From Russula earlei (lineage: Eukaryota > Basidiomycota > Agaricomycetes > Russulales > Russulaceae), in contig JAGFNK010000214.1 of NCBI GenBank assembly GCA_025769875.1, positions 19,257 through 83,256 on the forward strand: 64,000 nucleotides of DNA. Reading direction: 5' to 3'. The position numbers and the translations under genes are program-made. The notes under the pieces are model-generated. The model was not told where the DNA came from, ran no database searches, and was given only the letters and a program-made list of their open reading frames with translations. Below are positions 34,978 through 45,734 of this stretch, piece after piece. How positions within the stretch are numbered: the first letter of the stretch is position 1; every line of letters begins with the position of its first letter.

Positions 34978-35206
34978 TACCTCCACCCAAGCTATGGTTC
35001 ACGGCAAGGGGTTGCACCTGGATGACCCGCCCCCGTTCGAGCCTCTCCCAGACAACCCATTCAGCTGCCAGAGCCAGATTGTCTGGCATGACGCCTACGT
35101 GCGCTGCACCTGGCTCTTCTTCTGGGCGGTCGGCCACCAATCCCCACCTGGTGCTGTATGACATGTGCTCGCGGGTGCTCGGACACCTCGTCCTTGAGGC
35201 GCCCAC
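34978..35206 (+). pseudogene. HNH-family gene, 5' part, cut by a Gypsy insertion
   Basis: The last frame before the LTR reads SATNPHLVLYDMCSRVLGHL then VLEAPT. It continues in sense on the far side of the retrotransposon (AVTPTERGRDWASKILNCLD at 42780). The reading frame is kept if the element is left out, so the insertion is in a coding exon. An ATG at about 34992 (MVHGKGLHLDDPPPFEPLPD) is a plausible start, but a splice is needed between that frame and the exon at the LTR and I could not place it. Family details are given under the 3' part. Confidence 0.6.
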
Positions 35207-35531
35207 TGATACCGCATGTCCAGCAGGGCGTAAAGGAAAGAACTGGGTATGGTAAATTTTTGAACCTTCCAGTCATGTGTGGTAGCTACTTATCTCTTCC
35301 TCCCACACGTCGATACTTCCCTTCTGTTCCCTCTGATTCTCGCAAGTTCCAACTCTCGAATGTACTACTAAGTTCTCGGTACCCTCACAGGTATATAAAC
35401 CATACGAAGGTCTCACTAAGAGGCCAAGTCGAATCTCCTGTCTAGTTACCACACAATTGATTCCTTTCTTCTCATTAACTGCCTGACTACCAGTTAACTC
35501 TACCATCAAACGCTCAACAGATCTAATCAAT
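35207..35531 (+). repeat. Gypsy-1 5' LTR
   Basis: Direct repeat of 42452-42776, starting TGATACCGC and ending near ATCTAATCAAT. Over 323 aligned positions I count 10 differences from the 3' LTR. Eight are transitions at CpG sites where this copy carries TG or CA. Confidence 0.92.
35391..35399 (+). promoter_or_regulatory. TATA-like box in Gypsy-1 5' LTR
   Basis: GTATATAAA about two thirds into the LTR, conserved at the matching place in the 3' LTR (about 42636-42644). This is the expected position for an RNA polymerase II start within an LTR. Confidence 0.5.
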
Positions 35532-35579
35532 CATTGTCTGACCCGATGGCAGTGACATTAGATTCGACTTGCTTTCATC

Positions 35580-37474
35580 ATGGCTTTGTCATACAGGGAA
35601 CAAGTTTACCTGCCAGAGCAGAATAGGCTCACTGTACCGTTCAATACACGAATGTATTGGGTTGGACCCAAAGAGAACAAACAAACACTAGGCTGTTACA
35701 TCACTCATCCATCAGGAGGACGAGTATTCGACGATCTCACAGTACCAGTCTACTATGGAGCAGACACTTGGTACGAAATATTCCCAGACGAAAGCGGCAG
35801 GCACTACCTCAGAGAAGAATGAGAGGATTTGAATCGCTACAACCTCGACACACAAGACAATCTTGACGAAACGAAAGCTGGAGAAAATACAGACGATAAG
35901 CATTCAGAACCAGCTAGCACAGAAACTATTGAAGAAGAAACCAATACTGCATGAGACATATGCAACATGCCCATCCCCAATGACCTCAGACCAGACACTG
36001 TCAGATCAAACGACGACGACACCCTCACCCCCACTGTATTCTTTCCTGCCAACCTTCCCTTATCAGCACTTCCCCATCAGAGAGCAAACACTATGGCCAT
36101 AGTCACAGCCACTACCACAACCACTCAACCAACAACAACTGTTGCAACCACAGCGTCAACCGTTGCTGCAACATCAACCACAGCTGGGAGAGCAAATGCC
36201 ACCATGCCAAACAATACATACCAAGCTCTTAGAAACACTTTGCAATGAAGTGGAGGCCATCCTTCAGGATCTGGAGGACCAGGAGGACCAAGTGGTCCAG
36301 GTGGCCCAGGAGGCCCTGGATAATATGGTCCGAATGCTAACTTACCTCAGATCCCAATACCACAACCGGAACCAGGCAATACCAAGACCCTCGGAAGTCT
36401 TGCTGTTCCATTTGAAGGTGACCAAACCAAGGCAGACTTGTTTATTCGAGAACTGACTGATTACCTCCATGCCAATCGAACCATCATAGGCATGAACTCC
36501 CCCATCTGACAAGTCGTGCTGGCCTTAACCCTTATAAAAGGGCCAGAGACCGACAATTGGGCCAGAAGCATTGGGACCTGGATCAACACCCTCGGTCCAC
36601 AAGATGACATACCAGCAGTATGGGAGCAATTCCTACATGAATTTCAACAACAATTCCAAGACACCGGAAAGGCTCAATGCGCAGCCGGAAAGATCTCAGA
36701 TCTGCGGCTTAGGAACAATGAAGTTGATCAATACATAGCAGTGTTTGAAATGCTTGCTCGTGAAGCTGGTTACCAGCTTGGAGAAGATTCTGTGACCCAT
36801 CTCTTTATGAGGGGACTACCACAGAACATCCTTGCCACCATATTGACCTTGCAGAACCTGAACTCCTATGACGACATCAAACAACATAGTCAAAATAGTC
36901 AAAGGAAAACAATTGCTGGCCAATCTGTTGGGACAAAACAACACCTTCAGATGCACACCCTTTGTCCCAAGAGGAGGGTTCCCCTACCATGGGAACTAAC
37001 AATATCAACAACAAAATACCTACAATCCAGGAGGACATGGAGCATTCCAATCATTTCATTCCAACAGGGATACAATTCGTCGAATGCCCCTAGGTCTATG
37101 GCTAACCAACAGGTACCCATGGACATCAACAGAATGCAAGCACCCCCATTCTGAAACCAATGAATTTCAGAGGACAAGTCACGCAACTTGGCAACAATAA
37201 CAACTGTTGCCAAAACAACAACAACTGTTTCGAGTGTGGCCAAATAGGCCACTTCATGCGCGACTGCCCGCGACACAAGCAGAATATTAACCTCATTGAC
37301 TGGGACGACACATCTACCATGGTAGAAACACCCCACCCCACTCACACTCGCTCGTCTTCTTCCCCTGAAGATCAAATTGCAGCTGCAAGGGCCACATTAG
37401 AAGCACCATCAGACCAAGATAAAGACGTGCTAGCCGCTCAACTTGGAGTCTCATCGGATTTTCCCTCTCCCTAA
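35580..37474 (+). pseudogene. Gypsy-1 gag region (broken)
   Basis: The region starts with MALSYREQVYLPEQNRL and continues, across in-frame stops, into a Pro/Gly- and Thr-rich stretch. A retrotransposon gag domain follows (WARSIGTWINTLGPQ, WEQFLHEFQQQFQDTG, DLRLRNNEVDQYIAVFEML). It ends in a CCHC zinc knuckle CFECGQIGHFMRDC at about 37229-37270. TGA stops interrupt it at 35820, 35952, 36246, 36507 and 37152, each preceding a continuation of the same protein, and there are frame changes near 36890. Gag packages the element RNA; this one cannot be made intact. Confidence 0.85.
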
Positions 37475-37516
37475 TCCGTTCAGCCTGGATTAGGAGCTTT
37501 GATAAGAATGTATATA

Positions 37517-40500
37517 TGTCTAACAGAAAGTCAATGACAGTCAGAGTATATCTTCATTCTTATCAAAAGAGGGCTGAAACAATCACACTACTGGACTCTG
37601 GAGCCACAGAAAATTTCCTAAACTTGAAATATGCCCAATGGCTCCACCTTCCAATAAAGAAACTAGACCAACCAAGGAAGCTACTAAACGTTGATGGAAC
37701 CCCCAACAAAACAGGAGCATTACAACACTACACAGACCTGGACATCAGAACGGGACCCAAAACCATTAGAATGAGATTCTTCCTGTCGGATCTAGGAGAA
37801 AACAAAATGATTCTAGGATATCCATGGTTTGTGGCAAACCAACCAAGGATTGACTGGGCCAAAGGATGGATTGATGCTTCTCATTTACTGATTATTGCTA
37901 AAGCACCTGACGCCACGAAAGCTCAATTCTTACCCAAAAGAAGAGAAACCTCAGAACTATATATTGGATGAATCATCCTCTCACCTAACGACGCCAAACA
38001 TGCTGATATACCAGAGAAATACCAACAACACAGTCAGGTATTTTCTGAAGAAGCAGCAGCAACAATTTCCAGAACCAAGGATATGGGACCACGCCATTCA
38101 ACTAAAACCTGGGGTGCCCAACTCCTTACCTGGAAAAATATACCCGTTGACACAAAACGAACAGGAAGAATTAAGAAGATTTGTCAAGGAACATCTACAA
38201 AAAGGATACATACGACCATCCAAATCCCCTTATGCTGCCCCATTCTTCTTCATTAAAAAGAAGGATGGAAAACTACGACCCATACAAGACTATCAGAAGT
38301 TGAATGAATGGACTATACAAAATTGATATCCGCTACCTCTAATCCCACAACTCATAAACAAAGTCCATGGGAAAGGAAAATTCACCAAATTTGACATACG
38401 ATGGGGGTACAATAACATCTGGATCAAAGAAGGAGATCAATGGAAAGCGGGCTTCCTTACGAACGAAGGACTATTCGAACCCACCATAATGTTCTTTGGA
38501 TTAACCAACTCACCAGCCACCTTCCAAACCATGATGAATGCCATATTTGAAGAAGAGTTGCGAGAAGATTGGCTAACCATTTATATGGACGACATATTAA
38601 TTGCAACAAAAGAGGACGATCCAAACCATGAAAGCTACATCCACAGAATATTGGACAAACTGAAGAAACACTGACCTCTACCTCAAACCAGGAGAAATGT
38701 CAGTTTGAACAAACCACCGTGGAATTCCTAGGAGTAGTGTTGAAAGGAAAACACCATTCAAATGGACCCCAAGAAAGTGGCCACCGTACAGAATTGGCCA
38801 AACCCCAAAACACCCACTGATATCAGAGCCTTCCTAGGGTTCACCAGCTTTTATTGATACTTCATACCAGGATACTCCAATATCGCAAGACCATTACTAG
38901 ATCTAACAAAAAAGGCAATGACTTGGAACTGGACTCAAGACCAACAAAAAGCATTTAATGAACTAAAACGCCTAACTACTGAAAAACCAGTACTGACCCA
39001 ACCGAATTATGACAAACCATTCTTCCTGGAAACGGACACTTCAGCGTATGGCATAGGAGGCATACTCTCACAGGAGGGAGAAATCAACCCCACCAAACCC
39101 ACCAAACCACGATGACATCCAATCGCCTATTATTCCTCCACTTTCACACCTACAGAATGAAATTATGACATATACATATATGAAAGAGAACTACTTGCAG
39201 TACACAAAGCATTATTACACTGGAGACCACACCTGGCAGGAACCAACCATCCAATAACCCTGCTGACAGACCATGCCAACCTCACTTACTGGAAGAACCC
39301 AAGAAAAGTAAACAGAAGAGTGGCCAGATGGTTCACCGACCTACAAGATTATTGGCTAAAAATACAACATGTCCCTGGAAAGAAACACTCAGCAGCAGAC
39401 CTCTTATCTAGACCACCAGATGCCAATAAAAGTGACAAGGACAACAAGGATGTCGTGATCCTTCCATCAGAACTATTCATCTGCACTATCCTCATTGGTT
39501 CCACCAAAGGACGTGTCCAACAAGCTCAAAAACGCCATCAGAACTTATATCGAGAATGGTCCAGAACATTTGGCATAACAAAGACTAAAGAAGGAGTCTG
39601 GGAAATGCAAGGCAAACTCATTGTACCTCCTGAGCTATACCTCAAAAGGCAAATATTACGAGAATTTCATGACCATCCCACAGCAGGCCACCCTGGAAGA
39701 GATGAAACATTCCACAAAGTAATTCGATCATACTGGTGGCTGTCAGTGAATGCGTGGATCAGAAACTACTATCACCTATGGGGAACTCGCCATTCCACTA
39801 CCATCTCGCCAGTCACAAATGTCACGAAAGTAACGGACATGTAACGGACATGTAACACATGCCAAATTAAAGTCCGCCCAGGATGAATGTATTTATTGGG
39901 GACTAGGGAAAACAGTTGTAATGGAGTAGCATTATTGAGTGAAATCCAGGACTTGCTATGTACGGAACGCGGTGCTCACATCATGGGCCAGTGCTGCACA
40001 AGTAAAAGTAAAAGATCAATATATATCATTGTTATAGCTGCCTGTAGCCGCTGCTCATACGTATGGTCTTGTGCTGGCCAATTGGACCACCTGTAACATG
40101 GCATTAAGAGGATAAAACAGCAGTGGTGACCAGACTCCTCCGAGTCAGCGTACGGTGATCACCCAGCTGGAATCAAACTCCGCACTCCGCCATGACAGAA
40201 GGCGTGATGCAGGCGTGACCCCCAGCCAAAATACTACTCGAAAACCACTCAATGGACTTCCATTTTTCTTTGCTAGAATGACATTAATGGCACTCAATAG
40301 TATAACTACAAAGTTTTAAATGGGGTTGTTTGAGCAGATACAGGGGAAAATGAAATCGGCGAGATGGTAGTGGAATGGCGAGTTCCCCATAGGTGATAGT
40401 ATGTGACAGGATGCGACATGTGCCAGCAAAACAAAATACTCATGCACCGAACCAAAACCCCTATGTACTGGATCCCCTCACATCAAGAGAACCTCCCATT

Positions 40501-41530
40501 CCAGCAAATAGCATTGGATTTGATGACTCAATTACCCAAGAGCAAAGGGTTTGATGCTATTCTCACTATAGTAGACCATGGGGCGACAAGGGCAGCCATA
40601 TTCTTACCCTGCCAAATGACCATAACAGGACCACAAATTGCCCAACTGTACCTTGAACACGTATATCCCTGGTTTGGAATTCCCACCAAAATCATATCAG
40701 ATTGGGACCCACGATTCACATCACATTTCGGCAAAGCCCTTAGTACGAAATTGGGAATCCAGCAGAACCTGTCAATGGCGTTCCATCCTCAAACAGACAG
40801 AATTTCCAAAAGGAACAACCAATGGATCAAACAATACCTTCGACTACTCACCCACAACCAAACCGACTGGAGCCAATGGCTACCATTGGCTACAGCAGTC
40901 CATAACTCACAGATCAATGCCACCATCAACATGACACCATCAGAAGCACTCTTGGGGTATATCCCCATCAATTCACCATCATGAACCGTCCCCACAAACA
41001 ATGAGTTCACAGAAACACGCATGAAGCTATTGGAAACCAGAAGAACCCAGGCTATAACCGCTATTAACCAAACAGCACAAAACTGACCCACTCCCAAAGC
41101 AATGTTCAAGGAAGGGCAGAAGGTTTGGCTAGAAGCCAAGAACCTGTCACTCCCCTATCTGTCTAACAAACTGGCACCGAAAAGACATGGACTGTTCACC
41201 ATTTTACAAGAAGTCTCCCCAGTGGTGTTCAAACTGAAATTACCACTGACATGGAATATACATGACGTGTTCCACACCTCGCTGCTAATGCCATACATAG
41301 AAACCTCCACACAGGGACCTAACTCCCCAACTCCTTACCCCCATATGGTGATGGAGCAAGAAGGAGAAGAGATAGAAACTATTTTGAACCATCGACGATG
41401 GGGCAAACAACGGTGACATCAATACTTGGTTAAATGGAGGAACTGCCCACACTTCGACACAATGTGGTTACCAGGAAAAGACGTTCGCCTTTATCCCTTC
41501 CTGATGAAATACCACCAATCGCAACGACCC
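37517..41530 (+). pseudogene. Gypsy-1 pol region (broken): PR-RT-RNaseH-IN-chromodomain
   Basis: Aspartic protease: LLDSGATENF near 37590. Reverse transcriptase: PFFFIKKKDGKLRPIQDYQK, then FGLTNSPATFQ and catalytic IYMDDILI near 38580. RNase H: LETDTSAYGIGGIL and LLTDHANLTYW. Integrase: an HHCC zinc region (HDHPTAGHPGRDE ... CDMCQQNK) and the core with IVDHG and SDWDPRF. The position that should be the third catalytic residue (Glu, usually in a QSERxNQ context) reads Lys in ISKRNNQW. A C-terminal chromodomain includes QYLVKWRNCPHFDTMWLPG. Stops at 37969, 38324, 38855, 39113, 39158, 40982, 41083 and 41414 are all TGA where arginine (CGA) is expected or likely. A pogo-type element interrupts the integrase at 39769. 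Confidence 0.92.
39769..40399 (+). mobile_element. non-autonomous Fot1/pogo-type element, copy N2, nested in Gypsy-1
   Basis: A 631-bp element with the same terminal inverted repeats as the autonomous copy at 44996 and in the same orientation. TA is duplicated at both ends (39767-39768 and 40400-40401). Leaving out the element and one TA restores the integrase frame exactly (AAC TAT GTG ACA GGA, reading NYVTG). This proves the insertion boundaries and that it arrived after the Gypsy element. An internal open frame at 39887-40096 is a relic. Confidence 0.95.
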
Positions 41531-41580
41531 ACTCTACCTATAAAAATCTGTCAGAACTCAACACAACCTCTCATCCCATC

Positions 41581-42350
41581 ATGTCTACTTCACCCATTGA
41601 TACTACCCTCACCATCTTTGATGGACCGCTCTCACCGACCTCCGTCTCCAACCTATTGGAGACCCACCCTGACATATCCTCTGAAACTCTATGCACCATC
41701 ATCATTGGTCTCCTCTCCACTCTCAAGAAACATGACCTCAACCAATGATCACGCCTTCTTGAGCTGGAGGAGCAAACCATGAGGCGGAACTTATGGACAA
41801 ACAAGTCAAATCGTTGGAGAAGCAGTTGTACGCCACTCAAGACTTGCTCATGGCCAAGGAGCAACGTCTCATTGAAGCCCCCGAAGGCTTCGTCACTAAC
41901 CTGGGGCAAGCCCCCAACTTTTGGCTTCCTGCCAGAAGTGGGAAGTATACCCTCGCACGCTTTGTGCGCCGCACGGATGCCTCTCCCACCAAAGTTATTG
42001 GAATTCCTGGGGCAATCACTATTGAGACTGAATCTGCCATGGAAATTTACGCCTCCCCAGTCAACGACCATGACACCACCCTTAAAACCCTTCCCTTATG
42101 GCTCGTCCGCCAGCTACGAGCGTCATCTGTCACCTTCAACTACCTCTACAAAGCTGCTCAGAAAGAACTCAACTGGGGAGTCGCCGCAGACATATACCGC
42201 TACCACCAACTTGATGTCCAACTCATGGACTTCCAAGCCAAGAGCGAGGCCCTCGACACTGACATGCGTATCACCCGAGAGGCCCAAATTAAATGCAGGT
42301 ATCGTCTTGAGGCCGCCCAACTCTCTATCTGTCTTGCCCATCTCCAATGA
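41581..42350 (+). pseudogene. Gypsy-1 additional 3' open frame (function unknown)
   Basis: Downstream of the chromodomain and before the 3' LTR is a third sense open frame. It starts with MSTSPIDTTLTIFDG, is interrupted by TGA at 41746 and a frame change near 41785, then runs 186 codons from 41793 (MDKQVKSLEKQLYATQDLLM ... LPLWLVRQLRASSV). The first part is predicted coiled coil. I see no signal peptide or membrane segment, so it is not an obvious envelope protein. I do not recognise the family. It could be a captured host sequence or a lineage-specific accessory protein. Confidence 0.65.
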
Positions 42351-42439
42351 TTCGACAACGATGACCCCTACACAAAAGTGTCCATCCCCAAGCCAGTACC
42401 CAATGGATGGCGTTGTCCTGGCTGAGGTCGCCCAGTCTT

Positions 42440-42451
42440 GGAGGAGGGTGA
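42440..42451 (+). other. Gypsy-1 polypurine tract
   Basis: A purine-rich run GGAGGAGGGTGA directly before the 3' LTR, at the position where plus-strand DNA synthesis is primed in LTR elements. Confidence 0.7.
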
Positions 42452-42776
42452 TGATACCGCGTGTCCAGCAGGGCGTAAAGGAAAGAACCGGGTATGGTAA
42501 ATTTTTGAACCTTCCAGTCACGCGTGGTAGCTACTTGTCTCTTCCTCCCACGCGTCGATACTTCCCTTCCGTTCCCTCTGATTCTCGCAAGTTCCAACTC
42601 TCGAATGTACTACTAAGTTCTCGGTACCCTCACAGGTATATAAACCGTACGAAGGTCTCACTAAGAGGCCAAGTCGAATCTCCTGTCTAGTTACCAGACA
42701 ATTGATTCCTTTCTTCTCATTAACTGCCTGACTACCAGTTAACTCTACCATCAAACGCTCAACGGATCTAATCAAT
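42452..42776 (+). repeat. Gypsy-1 3' LTR
   Basis: Partner of 35207-35531. It keeps CG at eight sites where the 5' LTR has TG or CA. It abuts the 3' part of the HNH gene. Confidence 0.92.
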
Positions 42777-43832
42777 CCGACGGCGGTGACACCCACGGAG
42801 CGTGGACGGGACTGGGCATCCAAGATCCTCAACTGCTTGGACGAGCACGCCCTCGCGCGCCTCGCGCAAAAATACATATTCACCCTCGTCGCCGCCTGTG
42901 CGTCACCTTCCCTTTTTCCATTATCCCCGCGTTCGCAGGCTCTAAAAAAAAGGATCGAAAAAAAAAAGTCAAGGCTTCCGCAGGTCGGTCGTTTTCGAGC
43001 GGCGGAGGCTCGTCCCTCTCTCCGCCCGGCGGCGAAGTGCCGGCATTTTTGGATTACGAGGAGAAGCGTGCGCTCGTGCGTCCCCTCGCTTCTCTCCCTG
43101 CCCTGCATCCACGGTGATAGACCCCCAGATCTGCGGGCCGTCCTATGGATGACCTGATTCCAGGCGTTAGAGCGCGACGCGGGCACATGTGCGATCACTG
43201 GCGCGTTAAGACCGTCCTCGGCGATGGGCCCGACGGCGCGTGATGTTTCGCTCGAACTGACGCCCATCATCCCTGCTTCGGTCGGCATTCGCACGCTCTC
43301 CCGGTACGCCGGTCTCTCGAGCGACGATCCGCTCTGCGAGTCCTCCCCGCGTTTCTACTGCCTCGAGAACATGCTCACCCTCGAGCACGATGTGTCGGTC
43401 GAGTTTAAGAGCCTAAACGTCTGGTTGGAAGGGACCGTACGTCGTCCAACGTTTGTTTGGCCCCTGATTCAGCCTGTGCTGTTCTTCCTCCCTTTTTTCT
43501 TTCTCCTTGACTTGACCCCTTGAAGCTGAGCAGTCCTCGCTTGACAGGAGCATAATGGCCAATATGAGATCGTCACATGGCACCCTCACACCCTGCCGGC
43601 ATCCCGCCGATGTGCGATCACGTTCAGGACCGCGGATCACAAGATGCGACCGCTCCCTTCTGTGCATTATCTCCGCTTGCACGCTGCGTGCGCACGTGTG
43701 GCCCATAAATCCGGCGCCGCAACGTACATTGACGAGCTCGCGAAAGATATTGCGCGATTAACAGTACTGGCGGAGGACGGGTCATCTGCGAGCGTCCTTG
43801 CCGCGGCCTTAGCCAGAGTAGTGGCCATATGA
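42777..43832 (+). pseudogene. HNH-nuclease-domain gene, 3' part, cut by Gypsy-1
   Basis: Continuation of the frame broken at 35206. Likely exons run from 42777 to about 42899, about 42942-43072, about 43164-43438 and 43549-43832, with donors GTGCGT and GTACGT. After the Lys-rich linker comes DAGTCAITGA, then LELTPIIPAS, then ENMLTLEHDVSVEFKSLNVW, then HYLRLHAACARV and LTVLAEDG. This is the order seen in the expanded agaric HNH-nuclease family. The expected His of the (A)HIIP motif reads Thr-Pro (LTPIIP) and the final His is also changed (DVSVEF), so nuclease activity was doubtful even before insertion. The exon sequence is CpG-rich and has no premature stops apart from the insertion. An alternative is that a downstream start still yields a truncated protein. 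Confidence 0.75.
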
Positions 43833-44995
43833 CAGAAAGTCGTAATCCCTTGTTGGTGGATATCCGATCTTCGGTGTCTATTGCTCTTTTCTTGGATGAC
43901 CATTCGTTATTACCCCTTTCACTGGTTTTCTTGTTCGTAATATTTTATACTGACGATACTTACCCCATGCTATGCCTCGCATGTGAGCATCAGCGCGTGA
44001 TCGTCATGACAAGTGAAGTGCCGTTAGATCCCAAAGCTAATGGGTATTGCTGGTTCAGTTGACCCGGGGTCGTGTTTTTCTTTTGCCATTCTAATACCCC
44101 AACCTCATCCCGAAGAAATGTGAGTGGAGCAAATGCCGAGCCAACTTGAAATGTGGCAATCTCAGCTTGCTACCATTCTCGTTCCGGAGCTTTTCAACAG
44201 CGTCCCCAAGTCTCTATCAGTATGCCCCCTTTTCGCCTGCATGATGCCGCCGGGTCGTCCTCTCCACTCCTGTGTGATCCTTAAGTCTCAGCTGCCTTGC
44301 TTGGCCTCTATTGTCCTCTGGTCTCTCCGTTTTCAATCCTGTCGCATGAACTCGAGCGTGGCTCCACTTGGCTCGCTGCAAAACCCATGTGTGACATTTC
44401 ACAGATCACACTCCTGCGAAGGATTCAAACGCTTTCCCATGGGATCGACAGAAGGCCTCTCGCGACACCCGTCCCTCTCAGACTCCCATCCATTCTGCAT
44501 GGGGTCCACATTGTTTCTAAAGAAGCTCTCTCCAATCTAGCAGTGTCACGGTGCCATCATCTGTGGCTCTTCTACCTGACGGAGCGGTCAACGAACTCCG
44601 CGATGAAGGCAACGGCGTCAACTTTGATAATGCCTCCATCGTCGCGTGACCCATGGCTCTCTTACAGTAATCAAAGCATCGCATTTCCGCCTGCCTCGGT
44701 GCTATCCTGATTATAAAAACATTCTCCTCGCTCGAACGCCCGTCGTTCTGTCATTTTGCGCAAGCTCGGCGAGAAAGGGGACGTCAACATGTCAACATCG
44801 TGTGCAAAAGTATTTTCATCATCCCGTGCGATTCCGTTTTCCTGACAATGGATTCTCTTTACTGCTGCTGTTGGTTAAAACTTGCGATAATGAGAACAGA
44901 GGGAAAGCCTGAGGGCGCGGCAATCAGCATGCGGGAAGGCGGACTGGAGGTGGCACGCGAGAGCCGTTTTTCGGGGAAGTAAGGCTCCAACCATA
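43833..44995. other. possible unrecognised gene remnant, low support
   Basis: CpG-containing sequence between the HNH gene and the autonomous pogo-type element. A plus-strand ATG near 44133 (MPSQLEMWQSQLATILVPEL) could start an exon with a donor near 44219, but no continuing protein was found. Nothing else is recognisable. Confidence 0.3.
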
Positions 44996-45037
44996 CTATC
45001 ACCTATGGGGAACTCGCCAGTTCACGACCATCTCGCC
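44996..45037 (+). repeat. left terminal inverted repeat of the pogo-type element
   Basis: Begins CTATCACCTATGGGGAACTC. It is the reverse complement of 47717-47758 with one mismatch. Confidence 0.92.
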
Positions 45038-45734
45038 AGTCACAAATGTCACAAAAGTAACGGACATGTAACACATGCCGAATTGAAGTCTGCCCGGGAT
45101 GAAACATCCCCATCGTATTTCCATAGGCAATTTGATTAGGTGGGGACTAAGGAAAACAGTTGTAATGGGCATCTAATTGAGTGAAATCTGGTTCTTCTTC
45201 AGTCTGAAATGATGGTACAGTACTATTGTAAGGTGTAGTGCTGTAAGCAAAAACCGAGTGGTGTGTCAGTGAGGACAGTTGCGCAAACGGTTGTGCTGCG
45301 TTTGAGGGTCCTCCTGATGACTTGGAGGCCAGGGACAATGAGGAGGGATACAGCATACTACTACGTCATCTGCCATAGAGTCCCATAAACCGTTGGTTGA
45401 TTTCCAACTCCGGATGTGCAGCAAGGTGCTCTTTGATTCATGTGGTGAGCTCAGATGTGGTGCCCTCCATTGAGAGCTCGAGTGCACCTGCAATGATCAT
45501 GAGGTTTTCCTTGCACTTGTATGATGAAAGAGAGTTGTCGAAAACCTTTGAGACAGTACCTTTACTAATTCGTATTGCACGGGCAGAATCTTCAGCAGCT
45601 TTCTCAGTGCGCTTTTGTATTTCTTGTCTCTCCTGGGTAATTTGGTTTTGTTCCTCTGCTTCAAATGCTTCCTTCAGCTCAGGATGCGTTACAAACCGGG
45701 CCTTGATCTTTGTTGAAGAATGTGGTTTTGTTTT

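Larger units (their letters stand above)
35207..42776 (+). mobile_element. Ty3/Gypsy chromodomain LTR retrotransposon (Gypsy-1), decayed
   Basis: A full-length element of about 7.6 kb, including a 631-bp nested insertion. It has LTRs of about 325 bp at both ends, gag with a zinc knuckle, pol in the order protease, reverse transcriptase, RNase H, integrase and chromodomain, and an extra open frame before the 3' LTR. The order RT before integrase, plus the chromodomain, places it in the Ty3/Gypsy chromovirus group. It is inactive: many in-frame TGA codons, frameshifts and the nested element. It splits an HNH-family gene. A possible 5-bp target duplication has one mismatch (CCCAC left, CCGAC right). 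Confidence 0.95.

Noticed and set aside
39887..40096. Conserved 69-codon frame present in both small pogo-type copies
   Set aside because: It is shared because the elements share sequence; it is antisense to the relic of the transposase 5' region and is absent as a gene in the autonomous copy.
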